A stretch of 64,000 bases of DNA from an uncultured Verrucomicrobiota bacterium (GTDB lineage: Bacteria; Verrucomicrobiota; Verrucomicrobiia; Limisphaerales; UBA1319), in the NCBI GenBank assembly GCA_903845125.1, contig CAIMWS010000506.1, forward strand, positions 33,520 through 97,519, in the 5' to 3' direction. Numbering within the stretch: position 1 is the stretch's first letter; each line of letters starts with the position of its first letter. The position numbers and the translations under genes are program-made. The notes beneath the pieces were generated by a model. That model did no database searches and was not told the DNA's origin. It worked only from the letters and a program-made list of their open reading frames with translations. Below, piece by piece: positions 1 through 9,289 of the stretch.

Positions 1-857
1 TGGTTGTCCTTCATCCAGGACCGCGCCTCGTAGGGGATCTGCAATATCAGCCGGTCCGCCAGGGCGTTGGCGTCGAAAATCCGGTTCAGCTTCAAGCCGA
101 GGCTGGTGACCGCCATGCCCAGGCCAAACAGGGATTGGGCGTCCCGCAGGGAGAGGAATACCGTGCCGCTATCCACGAGGTTGAAGCCGGTGTCGAAAAT
201 GCCGGCCACCGTGTAGGTGCCGGCGTTGCCTTCGGCGCTGACCAGGCGGATCTTGTCCCCCAGCTTTACCGAGAAATCCTCCGCCAGGCGGTAGCCGAGG
301 GTCACCTCGCCGGCGTTGAGGCCGAAAAAACGGCCCCGGACCAGCTTGGATTCAATATCCACCACCAGGTTGTGGCGCTCCGGCAGCACGCCGGTGACCG
401 TGACGGCCTGGCGCCGGGCGCCGCGGGACACAAAACCCTGGCCTTCGACCACGGGGGAAACCGCCAGGACGTTGTCGTCTGCCGCCTGGAGCCGGGGCAT
501 CCAGACCTGCCAATCTTCAATTTTGCGCTGGCGCTGTTCCAGCTTGATGGTTTCGCCCACGTACAGGACTTGGTTGGTCTGCAGGGCCGGTATTTGCCAG
601 GCGGCCAGGGGGATCCGCTCCGGTTGGCGGACCACGATGTGGGCGGTGGCACCGGTGACGCTGTTCACCAGCCGCCGCTGCAAACCTTCGATCAAAGCCC
701 CGAGGAAAACGATCAGGGTGACGCTGATGGCCACCACCCCCATGGTCAGCAAGGTCTGGCCGGGATTGAACCAAAGATGCCGGATCGCCACCGACCAGGC
801 GAAGCGATCAAACAGGGGTTCCTGGAATCCACGAGCCACGTCCACCTTGCCTAGCAT
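1..857 (-). CDS. ABC transporter permease, LolC/MacB type (partial)
   Basis: The gene runs off the left edge, so only the first 285 residues are present. The ATG at 857 is the first in-frame start. It opens a protein with an N-terminal cytoplasmic stretch (FAWSVAIRHLW), one membrane segment around residues 35-57 (LLTMGVVAISVTLIVFLGAL), then a long periplasmic domain of the MacB_PCD kind. The sequence near the edge (IPYEARSWMKDN) resembles the matching part of LolC/LolE. Family members move lipoproteins or other hydrophobic cargo using a separate ATPase. The C-terminal FtsX domain with the remaining membrane helices should lie outside the window. The exact cargo cannot be told from this fragment. 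Confidence 0.8.
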   Translation of the reverse strand, partial: MLGKVDVARGFQEPLFDRFAWSVAIRHLWFNPGQTLLTMGVVAISVTLIVFLGALIEGLQRRLVNSVTGATAHIVVRQPERIPLAAWQIPALQTNQVLYVGETIKLEQRQRKIEDWQVWMPRLQAADDNVLAVSPVVEGQGFVSRGARRQAVTVTGVLPERHNLVVDIESKLVRGRFFGLNAGEVTLGYRLAEDFSVKLGDKIRLVSAEGNAGTYTVAGIFDTGFNLVDSGTVFLSLRDAQSLFGLGMAVTSLGLKLNRIFDANALADRLILQIPYEARSWMKDN

Positions 858-991
858 CCCGAGGCGCCATCCGCAAACCATTTTTCGTCCCCAAGGCGCC
901 TCGCCGGGTCACTTTGAGCCGAACCACTAAACCATTGAACCCAACCCCACCAGCCTTTATAATGAGCGGACATGAAAGGTCATTTGCCCGC

Positions 992-1381
992 ATGAATACC
1001 AAGATCCTGGTGGTTGACGATAACGTGGAATTCCGGACGATGGTTGCCTTGCTCCTTTCCACCGAATCCATTGAGGTGGTGCCTGCCGAAACTGCGAAGG
1101 AGTGCCTCCAGATCATGCGGGAGGGATTCCGCGGGCTGATCCTGATGGATGTCCACATGCCGGACAAGGATGGGTGGGACATCATCCGGATGCTGGTGGA
1201 AGAACATCTCATACAGGGAAACCTGATTTGCATGCTCACCGGGGACCTGGTGCCGGGCACCAAGGGCGAGGGATTGCAGGAGTATGTGTTCAATTATATC
1301 ACCAAACCATTTAATCCCCAGACGTTCATCCAGACCATCCGCAATGCCCTGAGCTACCTGCCAGGGCCGCCCGCGGCCTGA
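992..1381 (+). CDS. CheY-like single-domain response regulator
   Basis: A 129-residue receiver domain with nothing attached. The acidic pair is in ILVVDDN, the predicted phosphoacceptor is Asp53 in LILMDVHMP, the switch Thr is in CMLTGD and the conserved Lys is in ITKPF. The open frame extends upstream to 914, but the extra 26 residues look non-coding and ATG 992 begins exactly at the first beta strand. The stop lies four bases before a CheB methylesterase gene, so the two are probably one transcript. Together they have the two parts of a normal CheB, receiver and methylesterase, as separate polypeptides. A role in activating the neighbour is inferred. Confidence 0.88.
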   Translation: MNTKILVVDDNVEFRTMVALLLSTESIEVVPAETAKECLQIMREGFRGLILMDVHMPDKDGWDIIRMLVEEHLIQGNLICMLTGDLVPGTKGEGLQEYVFNYITKPFNPQTFIQTIRNALSYLPGPPAA

Positions 1382-1385
1382 ACCC

Positions 1386-1949
1386 ATGGTCAACCTGGTC
1401 CTGATCGGGGCTTCCACCGGAGGTCCTAAAGTATTGCCGGAATTGTTTGCCTTGTTGCCTCCGCTGGAGGCCTGCATCCTGGTGGTGCAGCACATGCCGC
1501 AATATATCAACGCCTCCTTCATCAGCACGCTCGGCAAGTATGCGGCCATGCCCGTGGTTCTCGCGCGCGAGCGCAGTGCTTTGGAAACCCGCCGGATATT
1601 GGTGGCGCCCAGCGGAACCCATTGCACCATCGACTCCGCCCATCGTATCCGGCTGACGATTGATCCGGAGGTGAACTACGTGCGGCCCGCCGTGGATGTG
1701 ACCATGCAATCGGTGCGACGGGCAACGGAGCGGCAGATCATCGCCGGAGTGGTGTTGACCGGGATGGGGGTGGATGGTGCGGCTGGCTTGCGGCATTTGA
1801 AGGGGCTCGGCGGGATCACCTTTGCCCAGGACCAGGCTTCCAGCGCCGTGTTCGGCATGCCCGCCGCGGCCATCAAAATGGGGGTGGCCGATTACGTGCT
1901 GAATCCCCCGCAAATCGCCCACGAACTGGCCCGGTTGCTGGCCGCCTGA
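1386..1949 (+). CDS. cheB: Stand-alone CheB-type protein-glutamate methylesterase
   Basis: This 187-residue protein is only the catalytic domain of CheB, which removes methyl groups from glutamates of chemoreceptors. The catalytic triad is visible: Ser10 in IGASTGG, His36 in VVQHMP and Asp130 in TGMGVDGAAG. The usual N-terminal receiver is missing. A separate receiver gene ends four bases upstream, so phospho-control may be supplied in trans. No chemoreceptor, CheR, CheA or CheW gene is in the window, so the target is unknown; it could belong to a chemosensory array elsewhere or to a non-motility pathway. Confidence 0.9.
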   Translation: MVNLVLIGASTGGPKVLPELFALLPPLEACILVVQHMPQYINASFISTLGKYAAMPVVLARERSALETRRILVAPSGTHCTIDSAHRIRLTIDPEVNYVRPAVDVTMQSVRRATERQIIAGVVLTGMGVDGAAGLRHLKGLGGITFAQDQASSAVFGMPAAAIKMGVADYVLNPPQIAHELARLLAA

Positions 1950-1975
1950 GCGCCGCTGAACGGGTTTTTCCGGCC

Positions 1976-2827
1976 ATGAACGAACTGTTAAAGAACTGCC
2001 TCAGCCAGACCAACCTGCTCGCCCGAAGCCAGGTCATTGAAAAGGCGGTCCTGCCCGCCGCGCGGATCTTGAAAGACCTGGGAGAGGGCCGTTTGGGGGG
2101 ATCCCGGTTGGGGGGCGTGCCGGATGTGCCGGCTCAATTCCAATGGCCCCAGCATCATGGATCTCCGCTGCCGTTCCTGGCGCAAATCAACTTCGCCGAA
2201 CTGCCCCCGGGGATTCCCTGGGGATCCGTGCCGGCGGAGGGCCTGGCCCTGTTTTTTTACGACACGGACCACCAGCCCTCGGGCCTGGATCCCGCGGACC
2301 GCGGCAGCGCGCGGGTGATCCTGGTGCGGGATGCCTGGAGCCTGGTACCGGCGCCCATGCCGGCCGCGCTGCGGCAAAAGCAGGCGGTGCGGCCCGCTTT
2401 TCCCTTGTGCTTTACGGTGGAGCCTTCCCTGCCGGCGGAGGGGACCCTCCTCCAGGAAGCGATGGGGCTGGCCACCAGCGAATTGGAGGATTACGCGGAT
2501 TTGTGGGATATGCTCCACGAGCAGTTGCTCCCCGACCAGCCACGGCACCAGGTATTGGGCCACAGCCACGACCTGCTGGGGGAAATGCAATGGGAAGCCC
2601 AGCTCGTGACCCATGACCTGTATTGCGGGGATGCCAGCGGCTACAACGATCCCCGCGCCGCCGCCTTGGAGGAAGGCGCCCGGGATTGGCGGCTCCTGTT
2701 GCAGCTGGATTCCGACCCCGACCTGGGCTGGGAATGGGGCGACGCGGGCCTGCTGTTCTTCTGGATCCGGGAGGCCGACTTGCAGCTCGGCCGGCTCGAC
2801 CAAGCCTGGGCCATTTTGCAGGATTAA
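1976..2827 (+). CDS. DUF1963 (YwqG-like) protein
   Basis: A 283-residue soluble protein. It has the family hallmarks in order: SRLGGVPDVPAQFQWP near residue 45, then PLPFLAQINFAELP, LALFFYD, the late GEMQWEA and LLLQLDSD, and the C-terminal GDAGLLFFWI. Members of the YwqG family have no firmly known biochemical role; they are often single genes in variable regions. No signal peptide is seen. It follows cheB by 26 bases on the same strand, and a shared transcript is possible, but a functional link is not evident. Confidence 0.8.
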   Translation: MNELLKNCLSQTNLLARSQVIEKAVLPAARILKDLGEGRLGGSRLGGVPDVPAQFQWPQHHGSPLPFLAQINFAELPPGIPWGSVPAEGLALFFYDTDHQPSGLDPADRGSARVILVRDAWSLVPAPMPAALRQKQAVRPAFPLCFTVEPSLPAEGTLLQEAMGLATSELEDYADLWDMLHEQLLPDQPRHQVLGHSHDLLGEMQWEAQLVTHDLYCGDASGYNDPRAAALEEGARDWRLLLQLDSDPDLGWEWGDAGLLFFWIREADLQLGRLDQAWAILQD

Positions 2828-3078
2828 TCCCTGGGCCGCTGATCCCGGTTTGCTCCACGGGTCCGCCCCGGCCGGACCGGCTCCCAGCCCCGGGAACGCG
2901 GGGATAGTTTGTTTTTTTCCGCTTCCACCAACCGGTCTTTGGGCTTAAGCTGAAGACGTTGCCAAGGGAATTGCCCGGGGGGGGGCAGGTTCAGCCGGGA
3001 TTTCCGCGGAGACAAATCCAGGCAAGCCTCTGAAAAACAACTTCCGGAAGGTGTTTGGCGCAGGCTCCAGGAACCAAC

Positions 3079-3921
3079 ATGCGAGCCACCTTGAAATGGA
3101 TTCCGACCCGGCCGGGCGAGCGATCGGCTTTCACGCTGATTGAGCTGCTGGTGGTCATCGCGATCATCGCGATCCTGGCCAGCCTGCTGTTACCAGCCTT
3201 AAGCAGCGCGAAAGCCAAAGCCCACCGGGCCAACTGCCTGAGCAACCTGCGGCAGATGGGGGTGGCTTTCAATCTCTACGCCACTGATAACCGCGATGTC
3301 CTGCCGAATTACACCGGGCGCACGCCGGGCGGGGGATTGGCGGATCCGGCCAAGGCCTCCGATCGCTATTTGCTGTGGTTTGAGCAACTGCGGCGCGTGG
3401 CCGCCGGGGGTGCCCAATCGGTTTCGAATTTCCCGGCCTGGCAATGCCCGGCGGCGCTCCTCCTCATCCAGCAACTGGCGCGGTATAACCGGGCGGTTTA
3501 TTCCGGAGATATCCTCAGCTACGGCTATAATTACGCCAACCTGGGGAACGATTTTCCCGAGTTTGGGGCTTCCATGAAAGTGAAGCTGGGCAACATCACC
3601 AAACCGAGCGAGACCCTGGTGGTGGCGGACAGCCTTTCGGACCGCCTGGCGGCCAAGCTGCGGGGGAACCCCGCGGCGCAAGGGGTCTTGTGGGGTTCGG
3701 TGATCGCGCCCAAGGATTACGGCGGCGGCGCCCACCTGTATTTGATATCCGACCAGCACCAGCATCGGGCCAACATCCTCTTCGCGGACACCAGCGCCCG
3801 GCCTTATCCAGCCAAACCGCTGAACGAACAGATCCGCAGCGGCCCCCAGGCGACTGCGCAATATTGGTGGGACGCTGATCCCGCCCGGCGCTCCGACCGG
3901 GATGGGTTGTTTGCCGACTGA
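3079..3921 (+). CDS. Type II secretion/pilin-like protein (pseudopilin) with verrucomicrobial C-terminal domain
   Basis: 280 residues. After a short basic leader comes the prepilin motif [18 protein letters not shown], a hydrophobic helix, then a globular domain ([18 protein letters not shown], a Cys in WQCPAALLL and the late [12 protein letters not shown]). This is the large family of secreted pseudopilins greatly expanded in Verrucomicrobiota and Planctomycetota. The residue just before the cleavage point is Ala rather than the usual Gly. A TTG at 3055 is an alternative start, but ATG 3079 has AGGAA five bases upstream and gives a normal short leader. The late HX9DG-type motif reads DT here in place of DG. 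It may form part of a pseudopilus or be a surface protein. Confidence 0.87.
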   Translation: MRATLKWIPTRPGERSAFTLIELLVVIAIIAILASLLLPALSSAKAKAHRANCLSNLRQMGVAFNLYATDNRDVLPNYTGRTPGGGLADPAKASDRYLLWFEQLRRVAAGGAQSVSNFPAWQCPAALLLIQQLARYNRAVYSGDILSYGYNYANLGNDFPEFGASMKVKLGNITKPSETLVVADSLSDRLAAKLRGNPAAQGVLWGSVIAPKDYGGGAHLYLISDQHQHRANILFADTSARPYPAKPLNEQIRSGPQATAQYWWDADPARRSDRDGLFAD

Positions 3922-3970
3922 TTTAAGCAGTTGATGCGCCGGCCGCCAGCGCGTATAAAGCAGCGATCCT

Positions 3971-6900
3971 ATGAATCCAAGCAATCTGGTTGATCGATGG
4001 CCCCGAGCCCTCCTCCTGGCCTGGCTTTTGGCCTCCGCCCCGGCGGTGGCCGCCCGGCCGGAATTGGTATTCGCCTGCGAGCCCGGCAACGACCTCCACC
4101 AGGCGTTGGCGGCGGGCGGCCATGAATTCCCGCGCTGGGATACTGCGGCCGGGGCGGTGGCCGCCGCCCCGGAAGGTGCGGGAGTGCTGATCCTGGCGGC
4201 AGGCTACCCGCAACAAACCACCCCGCTGGAGGCGGCGGTTTTCACGGCGGCGGCGCGCAAGAAATTGCGGCTGTATGTGGAGTTCCCCAGCCAGGTGCCG
4301 GGGCTGGAGTTGGGGCCGGTGGCGTATCTCAAGACCGGCTATTATAACGCCATCAGGGAGCGGACGGTGGTCACCTCGGATGCTTTCGGCCCCGCCCTGG
4401 CGAGGGATCGCATCCTGGTGATCCACGACTGCCACTACCTGCCGGCCAGGGCGGCCGCTCCCCACCTCGTGCTGGCCTGCGTGGAGGGTTACGATAAACT
4501 GGCCCTGGGACTCCCGGCGGTGACCCACCCGATCCTGTTCGAATCCGCGCCGGGCCGGGTGCTGGTGGCCACCACCAAACTCAGCCAATTTGTGACGGCC
4601 CGTTACGCCCCCACGGAGGCCTGGGGCCCCGTCTGGCGCATGATCCTCGGCTGGCTCCAGCCGGGCCAGGAGCCGCCCGCAGTGGTTTGGACCCCCACGG
4701 TCCGTCCCGCCTTTGGCGCCACCGCCCGCCTGCCCGCCGCAGCGGGGCGCGAGGCGGTCCGGCGCGGTGCGGAATGGTACGTGAAATCCCGCCTGTTCAT
4801 CAATCCGGGCTGGCCCCCGGAGGTCCACCGGGGTTATGATCCGCTGCCGGCGGAAGCGCCCCTGGGCGATGGTTCGCACGGCTTTGCCGAGGGATACATT
4901 GGCAAACGGATCTTTTTCCGCGGCAACCAGGCCGTAAGCCGCAGCGTGCGGGCCGACTGCAACCTGGAGGCCGCCATGGGCCTGGCCTGCGGCGCCAGCC
5001 TGTTCGCCGATGCGGATGCCCGGGCCCGCGCCGGGCGTCTCAGCGACCTCGTCTTCTTCAACTCGAGCATTTCCCAGGGGCCGCGTGCCCGTCCGGACAG
5101 CCCGTCCTATGGCCTGCTCGGCTGGGATGAAAACTCCAATTCCACCTACTGGGGCGATGACAACGCGCGGGCGGTGCTTTCGGCCATCGCGGCGGCGGCG
5201 CTGCTGCAGACCAACCGCTGGGACGAAGCCATTGTCCGCACCATCCTCGCCAATTTCCGGACCACCGGGCTGTATGGCTTCCGGCCGCAAAACCTCTCCG
5301 AGGAGGCCCTCCAGGCACACGGTTGGCGGTATTTCCACGAGTTGAATTATGTCGATTACTGTCCCCATATGGAGTCCTGGCTCTGGACCGGCTATCTGTG
5401 GCTTTACGAACAAACCCGGTGGGAGCCGCTGTTGCAGCGGGCGCGCCAGGGCCTGCGGATGATGATGGCGGCCTATCCGAACTGGCGGCTGGAGGCCAAC
5501 CGGGTGGAGCAGGAGCGCTGCCGGATGCTCCTGCCGCTGGCCTGGCTGGTGCGCGCGGACGACACCCCCGAGCATCGCCAGTGGCTGGACACCATCGCCC
5601 GCTACATTATGGGCCTGCAGGATGCCAGCGGGGCGATCCCGCAAATCCCGGGCACCGTGCTGGGCGCCAATGAAGCCTACGGCACGGGGGAGTGCGCGAT
5701 CACCCACCAGGCGGGGGATCCGGCCACCGATGCCCTGTATAGCATCAACTTCGCGTTCCTCGGCATGCACGAGGCCGCGGCCGCAACGGGCGAGGAGCGC
5801 TACGCGCAGTCTGCCGCGAAAATGGCTGATTTCTTCATCCGCACCCAGACGCGGAGCGAAACCCGGCCCGAGCTGGACGGCAGCTGGTACCGCGGATTCG
5901 ATTATAAGAAATGGGATTACTGGGCCTCGGACGGCGATTGGGGCTGGGGCGCCTGGACCATTGAGAGCGGGTGGACGCATAGCTGGATCACCGCCACGCT
6001 CGCCCTGCGGGAGCTGAACACCAGCCTGTGGGCATTCAGCCGGAATCCCGGAGTGCGGGAGCCTTTTGCGGTCCTGCGTCCGCGGATGCTGCCCGAGGAT
6101 GAAACCTCCGGCCGCACGCAAATCAGCCTCACCGGGAATTGGAGCTTCCAGGCGGACCGCCAAAACGAGGGGGAAACGGCGGGCTGGTTCGCGGCCGGCT
6201 GGCCGGAGGCATCCGGGCGGAGCGTGGAGGTGCCGGTGGCCTTCGATCATTGCGGGCCGGGCATGGAGCACTACACCGGCATTGGCTGGTTCCGCAAACG
6301 CCTGTTTATCCCGGAAGCATTCCGCGGGCGGCGGCTGGCCCTGCACTTCGAGGGCCTCAATTACAACGCCAAGGTCTGGGTGAACGGCAAACCGGCGGGG
6401 GAAAACCACGACGCCTTCCTGCCGTTCGCGCTGCCCCTCGGGGAGCTGGTGAAAATCGGGGAGGAAAACCAGTTCACCGTGCGCATCGACAACCTGCGGG
6501 CCCGGGGGCAGTTCCCGCTGTTTGAGGGCTGGTATGGCCAGGGCGGCTTCCTGCGGGAGGCCAGCGTGGTGGCCACCGCTGAAATCCGCCTGCTCCATAC
6601 CCTGGTGGACACCTGGCCCGAGCCGGGGGGCGGGCAGCTCCGCCTGCGCGCCGCGGTCACCAACGAGGCCAGCCAGGCGGTGGCGGTGCGGCTCCAGGCC
6701 CGGGTGCTGGACGCCAAAGGCACGGAACTGGCCTGGCTGCGCTCCCCGGAGTCCCCTTTGCCGCCGGGGCAAGCCGTGGATTTGGCGCTGGCGGGATTCG
6801 TGCCCGGCGCCCCGGCCTGGTCGCCGAAAACGCCCTCCCTCTGCACCGTCCAAGTGACGGTGGCCAGGGACTCCCGGACCCTGGATTGCCTGACCCGCCG

Positions 6901-7903
6901 CGTAGGGTTCCGCCGGGTGGAGGTCAAGGATGCCCGCCTGCTCCTGAATGGCGAGCCCTTGTTCCTGATGGGGTTCGACCGCCACGAGGATTCCCCACGC
7001 ACGGGGATGGCGGTGGACCTCGCCCAGGCCCGGGAGGATTTCACCGCGATCCAGCAGATCGGCGGCAATTTTGTGCGCTTCTGCCACTATCCCCACCATC
7101 CCGGGGAATTGGATATCTGTGACGAACTGGGTCTCCTGGTCCTGGCCGAGAATGGCATGAACGAATGGGGCCACGTCGATCATCCGGCGCCCAACGCCGG
7201 GTATGCTCTCACTCCCGCCGACGCGCCCCTGGTCCTGGAAAACGCCCGGCGGACCCTGCGCAAAATGGTCCTGCGCGATAATCACCATCCGTGCATCATC
7301 CTGTGGTCCGTGAGCAATGAAAATGCCGAAGAGCGCGCCGAGGTGGCGGAAGGCAACGGCCTGTTGGTCCAATATGGGCAGACGCTGGATCCCTCACGCC
7401 CCTGGACCCACGTTTCCAACTGTTTCAACAAGCCGGGCTGGGAGTCGTTTTATCGTTTTGATGATGTCATCGCGGTGAATGTTTACCCCAGCCACCACCT
7501 CAGCCTGGCGGCCCCGGCCCTGGAGGCCGGATTGCCGGAGGCCACCCGGTTTATGGTGGACACCCTCGCCAAACTGCACCGGCAATTTCCGGGGAAACCG
7601 ATTGTGCTGGGCGAGTTTGGATACCCCGGTGGTGAAAGCGGGGCGGCGGGCGCCCGGCTCCAGGCCATCGCGACCGAGGCCGAGTTCAAGGGCTTGTGCG
7701 CTTCGCTGGGGGCGGTGGGCGGCGCGCTGTGGGTCTATGCCCGCCACCCTTGGGCGGACCATGCCTGCTATTCGGATGGCGTGAATGTGATCAGCCCCTA
7801 CGGTTATGTCAGCCGCGACCGCAAAACTCGGTTCCCGGCGTGGACCGTCGTGGAGCGCCTTTTCCGGGAGCGCGCCGCCGGCCAACCTGAGCCAGGCAAA
7901 TGA
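3971..7903 (+). CDS. Secreted GH2-family glycosidase with extra N-terminal and alpha-barrel-like domains
   Basis: A very large exported enzyme, 1310 residues. The signal peptide ends near AVAARP (residue 28). Residues about 30-235 look like an alpha/beta ThuA/amidotransferase-like fold. Residues about 260-690 look like an alpha-helical (six-hairpin-type) barrel. From about 715 to the end there is a full glycoside hydrolase family 2 module: sugar-binding jelly roll, Ig-like domain, TIM barrel. The acid/base is Glu1117 in LWSVSNEN and the nucleophile Glu1215 in VLGEFG. GH2 enzymes cleave beta-galactosides, glucuronides or mannosides; the specificity cannot be read here. The usual GH2 length is 600-1050 residues, so this is an unusual composite. 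It follows the pseudopilin gene by 49 bases. Confidence 0.85.
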   Translation: MNPSNLVDRWPRALLLAWLLASAPAVAARPELVFACEPGNDLHQALAAGGHEFPRWDTAAGAVAAAPEGAGVLILAAGYPQQTTPLEAAVFTAAARKKLRLYVEFPSQVPGLELGPVAYLKTGYYNAIRERTVVTSDAFGPALARDRILVIHDCHYLPARAAAPHLVLACVEGYDKLALGLPAVTHPILFESAPGRVLVATTKLSQFVTARYAPTEAWGPVWRMILGWLQPGQEPPAVVWTPTVRPAFGATARLPAAAGREAVRRGAEWYVKSRLFINPGWPPEVHRGYDPLPAEAPLGDGSHGFAEGYIGKRIFFRGNQAVSRSVRADCNLEAAMGLACGASLFADADARARAGRLSDLVFFNSSISQGPRARPDSPSYGLLGWDENSNSTYWGDDNARAVLSAIAAAALLQTNRWDEAIVRTILANFRTTGLYGFRPQNLSEEALQAHGWRYFHELNYVDYCPHMESWLWTGYLWLYEQTRWEPLLQRARQGLRMMMAAYPNWRLEANRVEQERCRMLLPLAWLVRADDTPEHRQWLDTIARYIMGLQDASGAIPQIPGTVLGANEAYGTGECAITHQAGDPATDALYSINFAFLGMHEAAAATGEERYAQSAAKMADFFIRTQTRSETRPELDGSWYRGFDYKKWDYWASDGDWGWGAWTIESGWTHSWITATLALRELNTSLWAFSRNPGVREPFAVLRPRMLPEDETSGRTQISLTGNWSFQADRQNEGETAGWFAAGWPEASGRSVEVPVAFDHCGPGMEHYTGIGWFRKRLFIPEAFRGRRLALHFEGLNYNAKVWVNGKPAGENHDAFLPFALPLGELVKIGEENQFTVRIDNLRARGQFPLFEGWYGQGGFLREASVVATAEIRLLHTLVDTWPEPGGGQLRLRAAVTNEASQAVAVRLQARVLDAKGTELAWLRSPESPLPPGQAVDLALAGFVPGAPAWSPKTPSLCTVQVTVARDSRTLDCLTRRVGFRRVEVKDARLLLNGEPLFLMGFDRHEDSPRTGMAVDLAQAREDFTAIQQIGGNFVRFCHYPHHPGELDICDELGLLVLAENGMNEWGHVDHPAPNAGYALTPADAPLVLENARRTLRKMVLRDNHHPCIILWSVSNENAEERAEVAEGNGLLVQYGQTLDPSRPWTHVSNCFNKPGWESFYRFDDVIAVNVYPSHHLSLAAPALEAGLPEATRFMVDTLAKLHRQFPGKPIVLGEFGYPGGESGAAGARLQAIATEAEFKGLCASLGAVGGALWVYARHPWADHACYSDGVNVISPYGYVSRDRKTRFPAWTVVERLFRERAAGQPEPGK

Positions 7904-7990
7904 TGGCGCCAGCGATGGCTGGCTGGTCGTCCCAGCTCATATCCGGTGGCGCAATCACCACCCTGCCCAAGGCAGGAATACGGCTGGTCG

Positions 7991-9112
7991 TTACGAGAAC
8001 CGGTGTGGAATGAAGCGGCTGGTATTGCCGATGATCCTTTTCCGGTCCTCGCGGATGCCGAGGCCGGCGGCTTCGTGGTTCACAATCCACAAGCCGAGGA
8101 TGGGATGGTTGCCAGCAAAGTCCGGCAGCGGGGCCACGGCCTGGTAAACAAAGCCTTCCGCTCCGTAGGCGCCATCGCTTTCCTCGCGCACCTGGCCACC
8201 CAGGCGGATGGTGGTGTTGGCCCCTTCGCGTCCCAGCTTGGGCTTGCGCACGAAATCAGCCCCCAGGGGATCGGCGGTTTCATAAGCGGGCAGCAGGTTG
8301 GGGTGCCCGGGGAACAGCTCCCATAGGATGGGCAAAATCCCTTTGTTGCTGAGCAGCATTTTCCAGGCGGGCTCGATGAATTGGGTGGGGGAGCCCGGAA
8401 GGTGCCCGGCGAATTCGTCCTCCCACATCCACTCCCACGGGTAGAGCTTGAAGCAGGCTTCGATTTCCCGGTCCTCCAGATCGGTGAAACGGCCGCGGGC
8501 GGAATTCCAGCCGATGTCCTCGATGGCGAGGAGTTTGGTGTTGAAACCGGCCTGGAAGCAGGTGTCCTGCAGGTAGAGCACGGTTTGTTCATCCTCCAGA
8601 TGGTCTTTGACGCTGCACAAATGAAGGCAGCCGGCGGAGACGGATTTCCAGGCGGCCACAAGCCGTTCGTGCAGGGAATTGAACTGATCGCATCCGGGAA
8701 ACAACTCCTCGAGCCAATACCATTGGGTGACCGCCGCTTCCACCAGGGAGGTGGGGGTGTCGGCGTTGTATTCCAGCAATTTGGGTGGCTGGCGGCCATC
8801 ATAAACCACGTCGAACCGGCCATAGAGGCTGAAGTCGTCGCGTTCCCAGGATTCGAGGATGGCGGGCACCGCCCGCTGGGGGATGCCCAGCCGCGGGAAC
8901 CAGCCACGGGTGATCACGGCCTCTGCGGCCTGGATGCATAGTTCATGCAGGGAATTGGCGGCGGCTTCCAGTTCATCGACCTCGCGGCTCGAGAATTCGT
9001 AAAAGGCCGATTCATCCCAATAAGGCCCCTCGTCGTGGGTGTGATAGGTCAGCCCGGTTTCTTCGACTTTTGCCGGCCAATCGGGCCGGGGTTGGATGGT
9101 GTGCCGTTGCAT
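7991..9112 (-). CDS. Glutathionylspermidine-synthase-like ATP-grasp protein (YjfC/YgiC type)
   Basis: 373 residues from ATG 9112, chosen over a longer frame whose first 45 residues look non-coding. It is the synthetase domain of glutathionylspermidine synthase without the amidase domain: GLTYHTHDEGPYWDESAFYEFS near the start, LEYNADTPTSLVEAAV (ATP-grasp Asn/Asp cluster), a long central LYPWEWMWEDEF and a C-terminal FVRKPKLGREGANTT. Such enzymes join an amine to a peptide carboxylate using ATP, but YjfC-type members have no proven substrate. It is the last gene of a minus-strand set with a lipoprotein and a DUF350 membrane protein, the same order as yjfL-yjfM-yjfC in Escherichia coli. Confidence 0.88.
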   Translation of the reverse strand: MQRHTIQPRPDWPAKVEETGLTYHTHDEGPYWDESAFYEFSSREVDELEAAANSLHELCIQAAEAVITRGWFPRLGIPQRAVPAILESWERDDFSLYGRFDVVYDGRQPPKLLEYNADTPTSLVEAAVTQWYWLEELFPGCDQFNSLHERLVAAWKSVSAGCLHLCSVKDHLEDEQTVLYLQDTCFQAGFNTKLLAIEDIGWNSARGRFTDLEDREIEACFKLYPWEWMWEDEFAGHLPGSPTQFIEPAWKMLLSNKGILPILWELFPGHPNLLPAYETADPLGADFVRKPKLGREGANTTIRLGGQVREESDGAYGAEGFVYQAVAPLPDFAGNHPILGLWIVNHEAAGLGIREDRKRIIGNTSRFIPHRFS

Positions 9113-9289
9113 GGTATGGCTGGTGGCTCGGGGCGGCTCAGGATGACCCACGCATTCTGGCTGGTTCCTTGGCCCGCTGGTTTTGTTGTGAACTCGTTCC
9201 AGATCCCAAAAAATATGCGCCTGGTTTCCGCCTTGCCCGCCGGCCAAACTGCTGCGCCATAGTTGTGCGGCCGATCACGGATCGCCTCC

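Noticed and set aside
3923..7372. A 1149-residue minus-strand reading frame
   Set aside because: It mirrors the GH2 gene; its product is low-complexity (Gly/Arg/His/Gln-rich) and lacks domains, as expected for an antisense shadow in GC-rich DNA.
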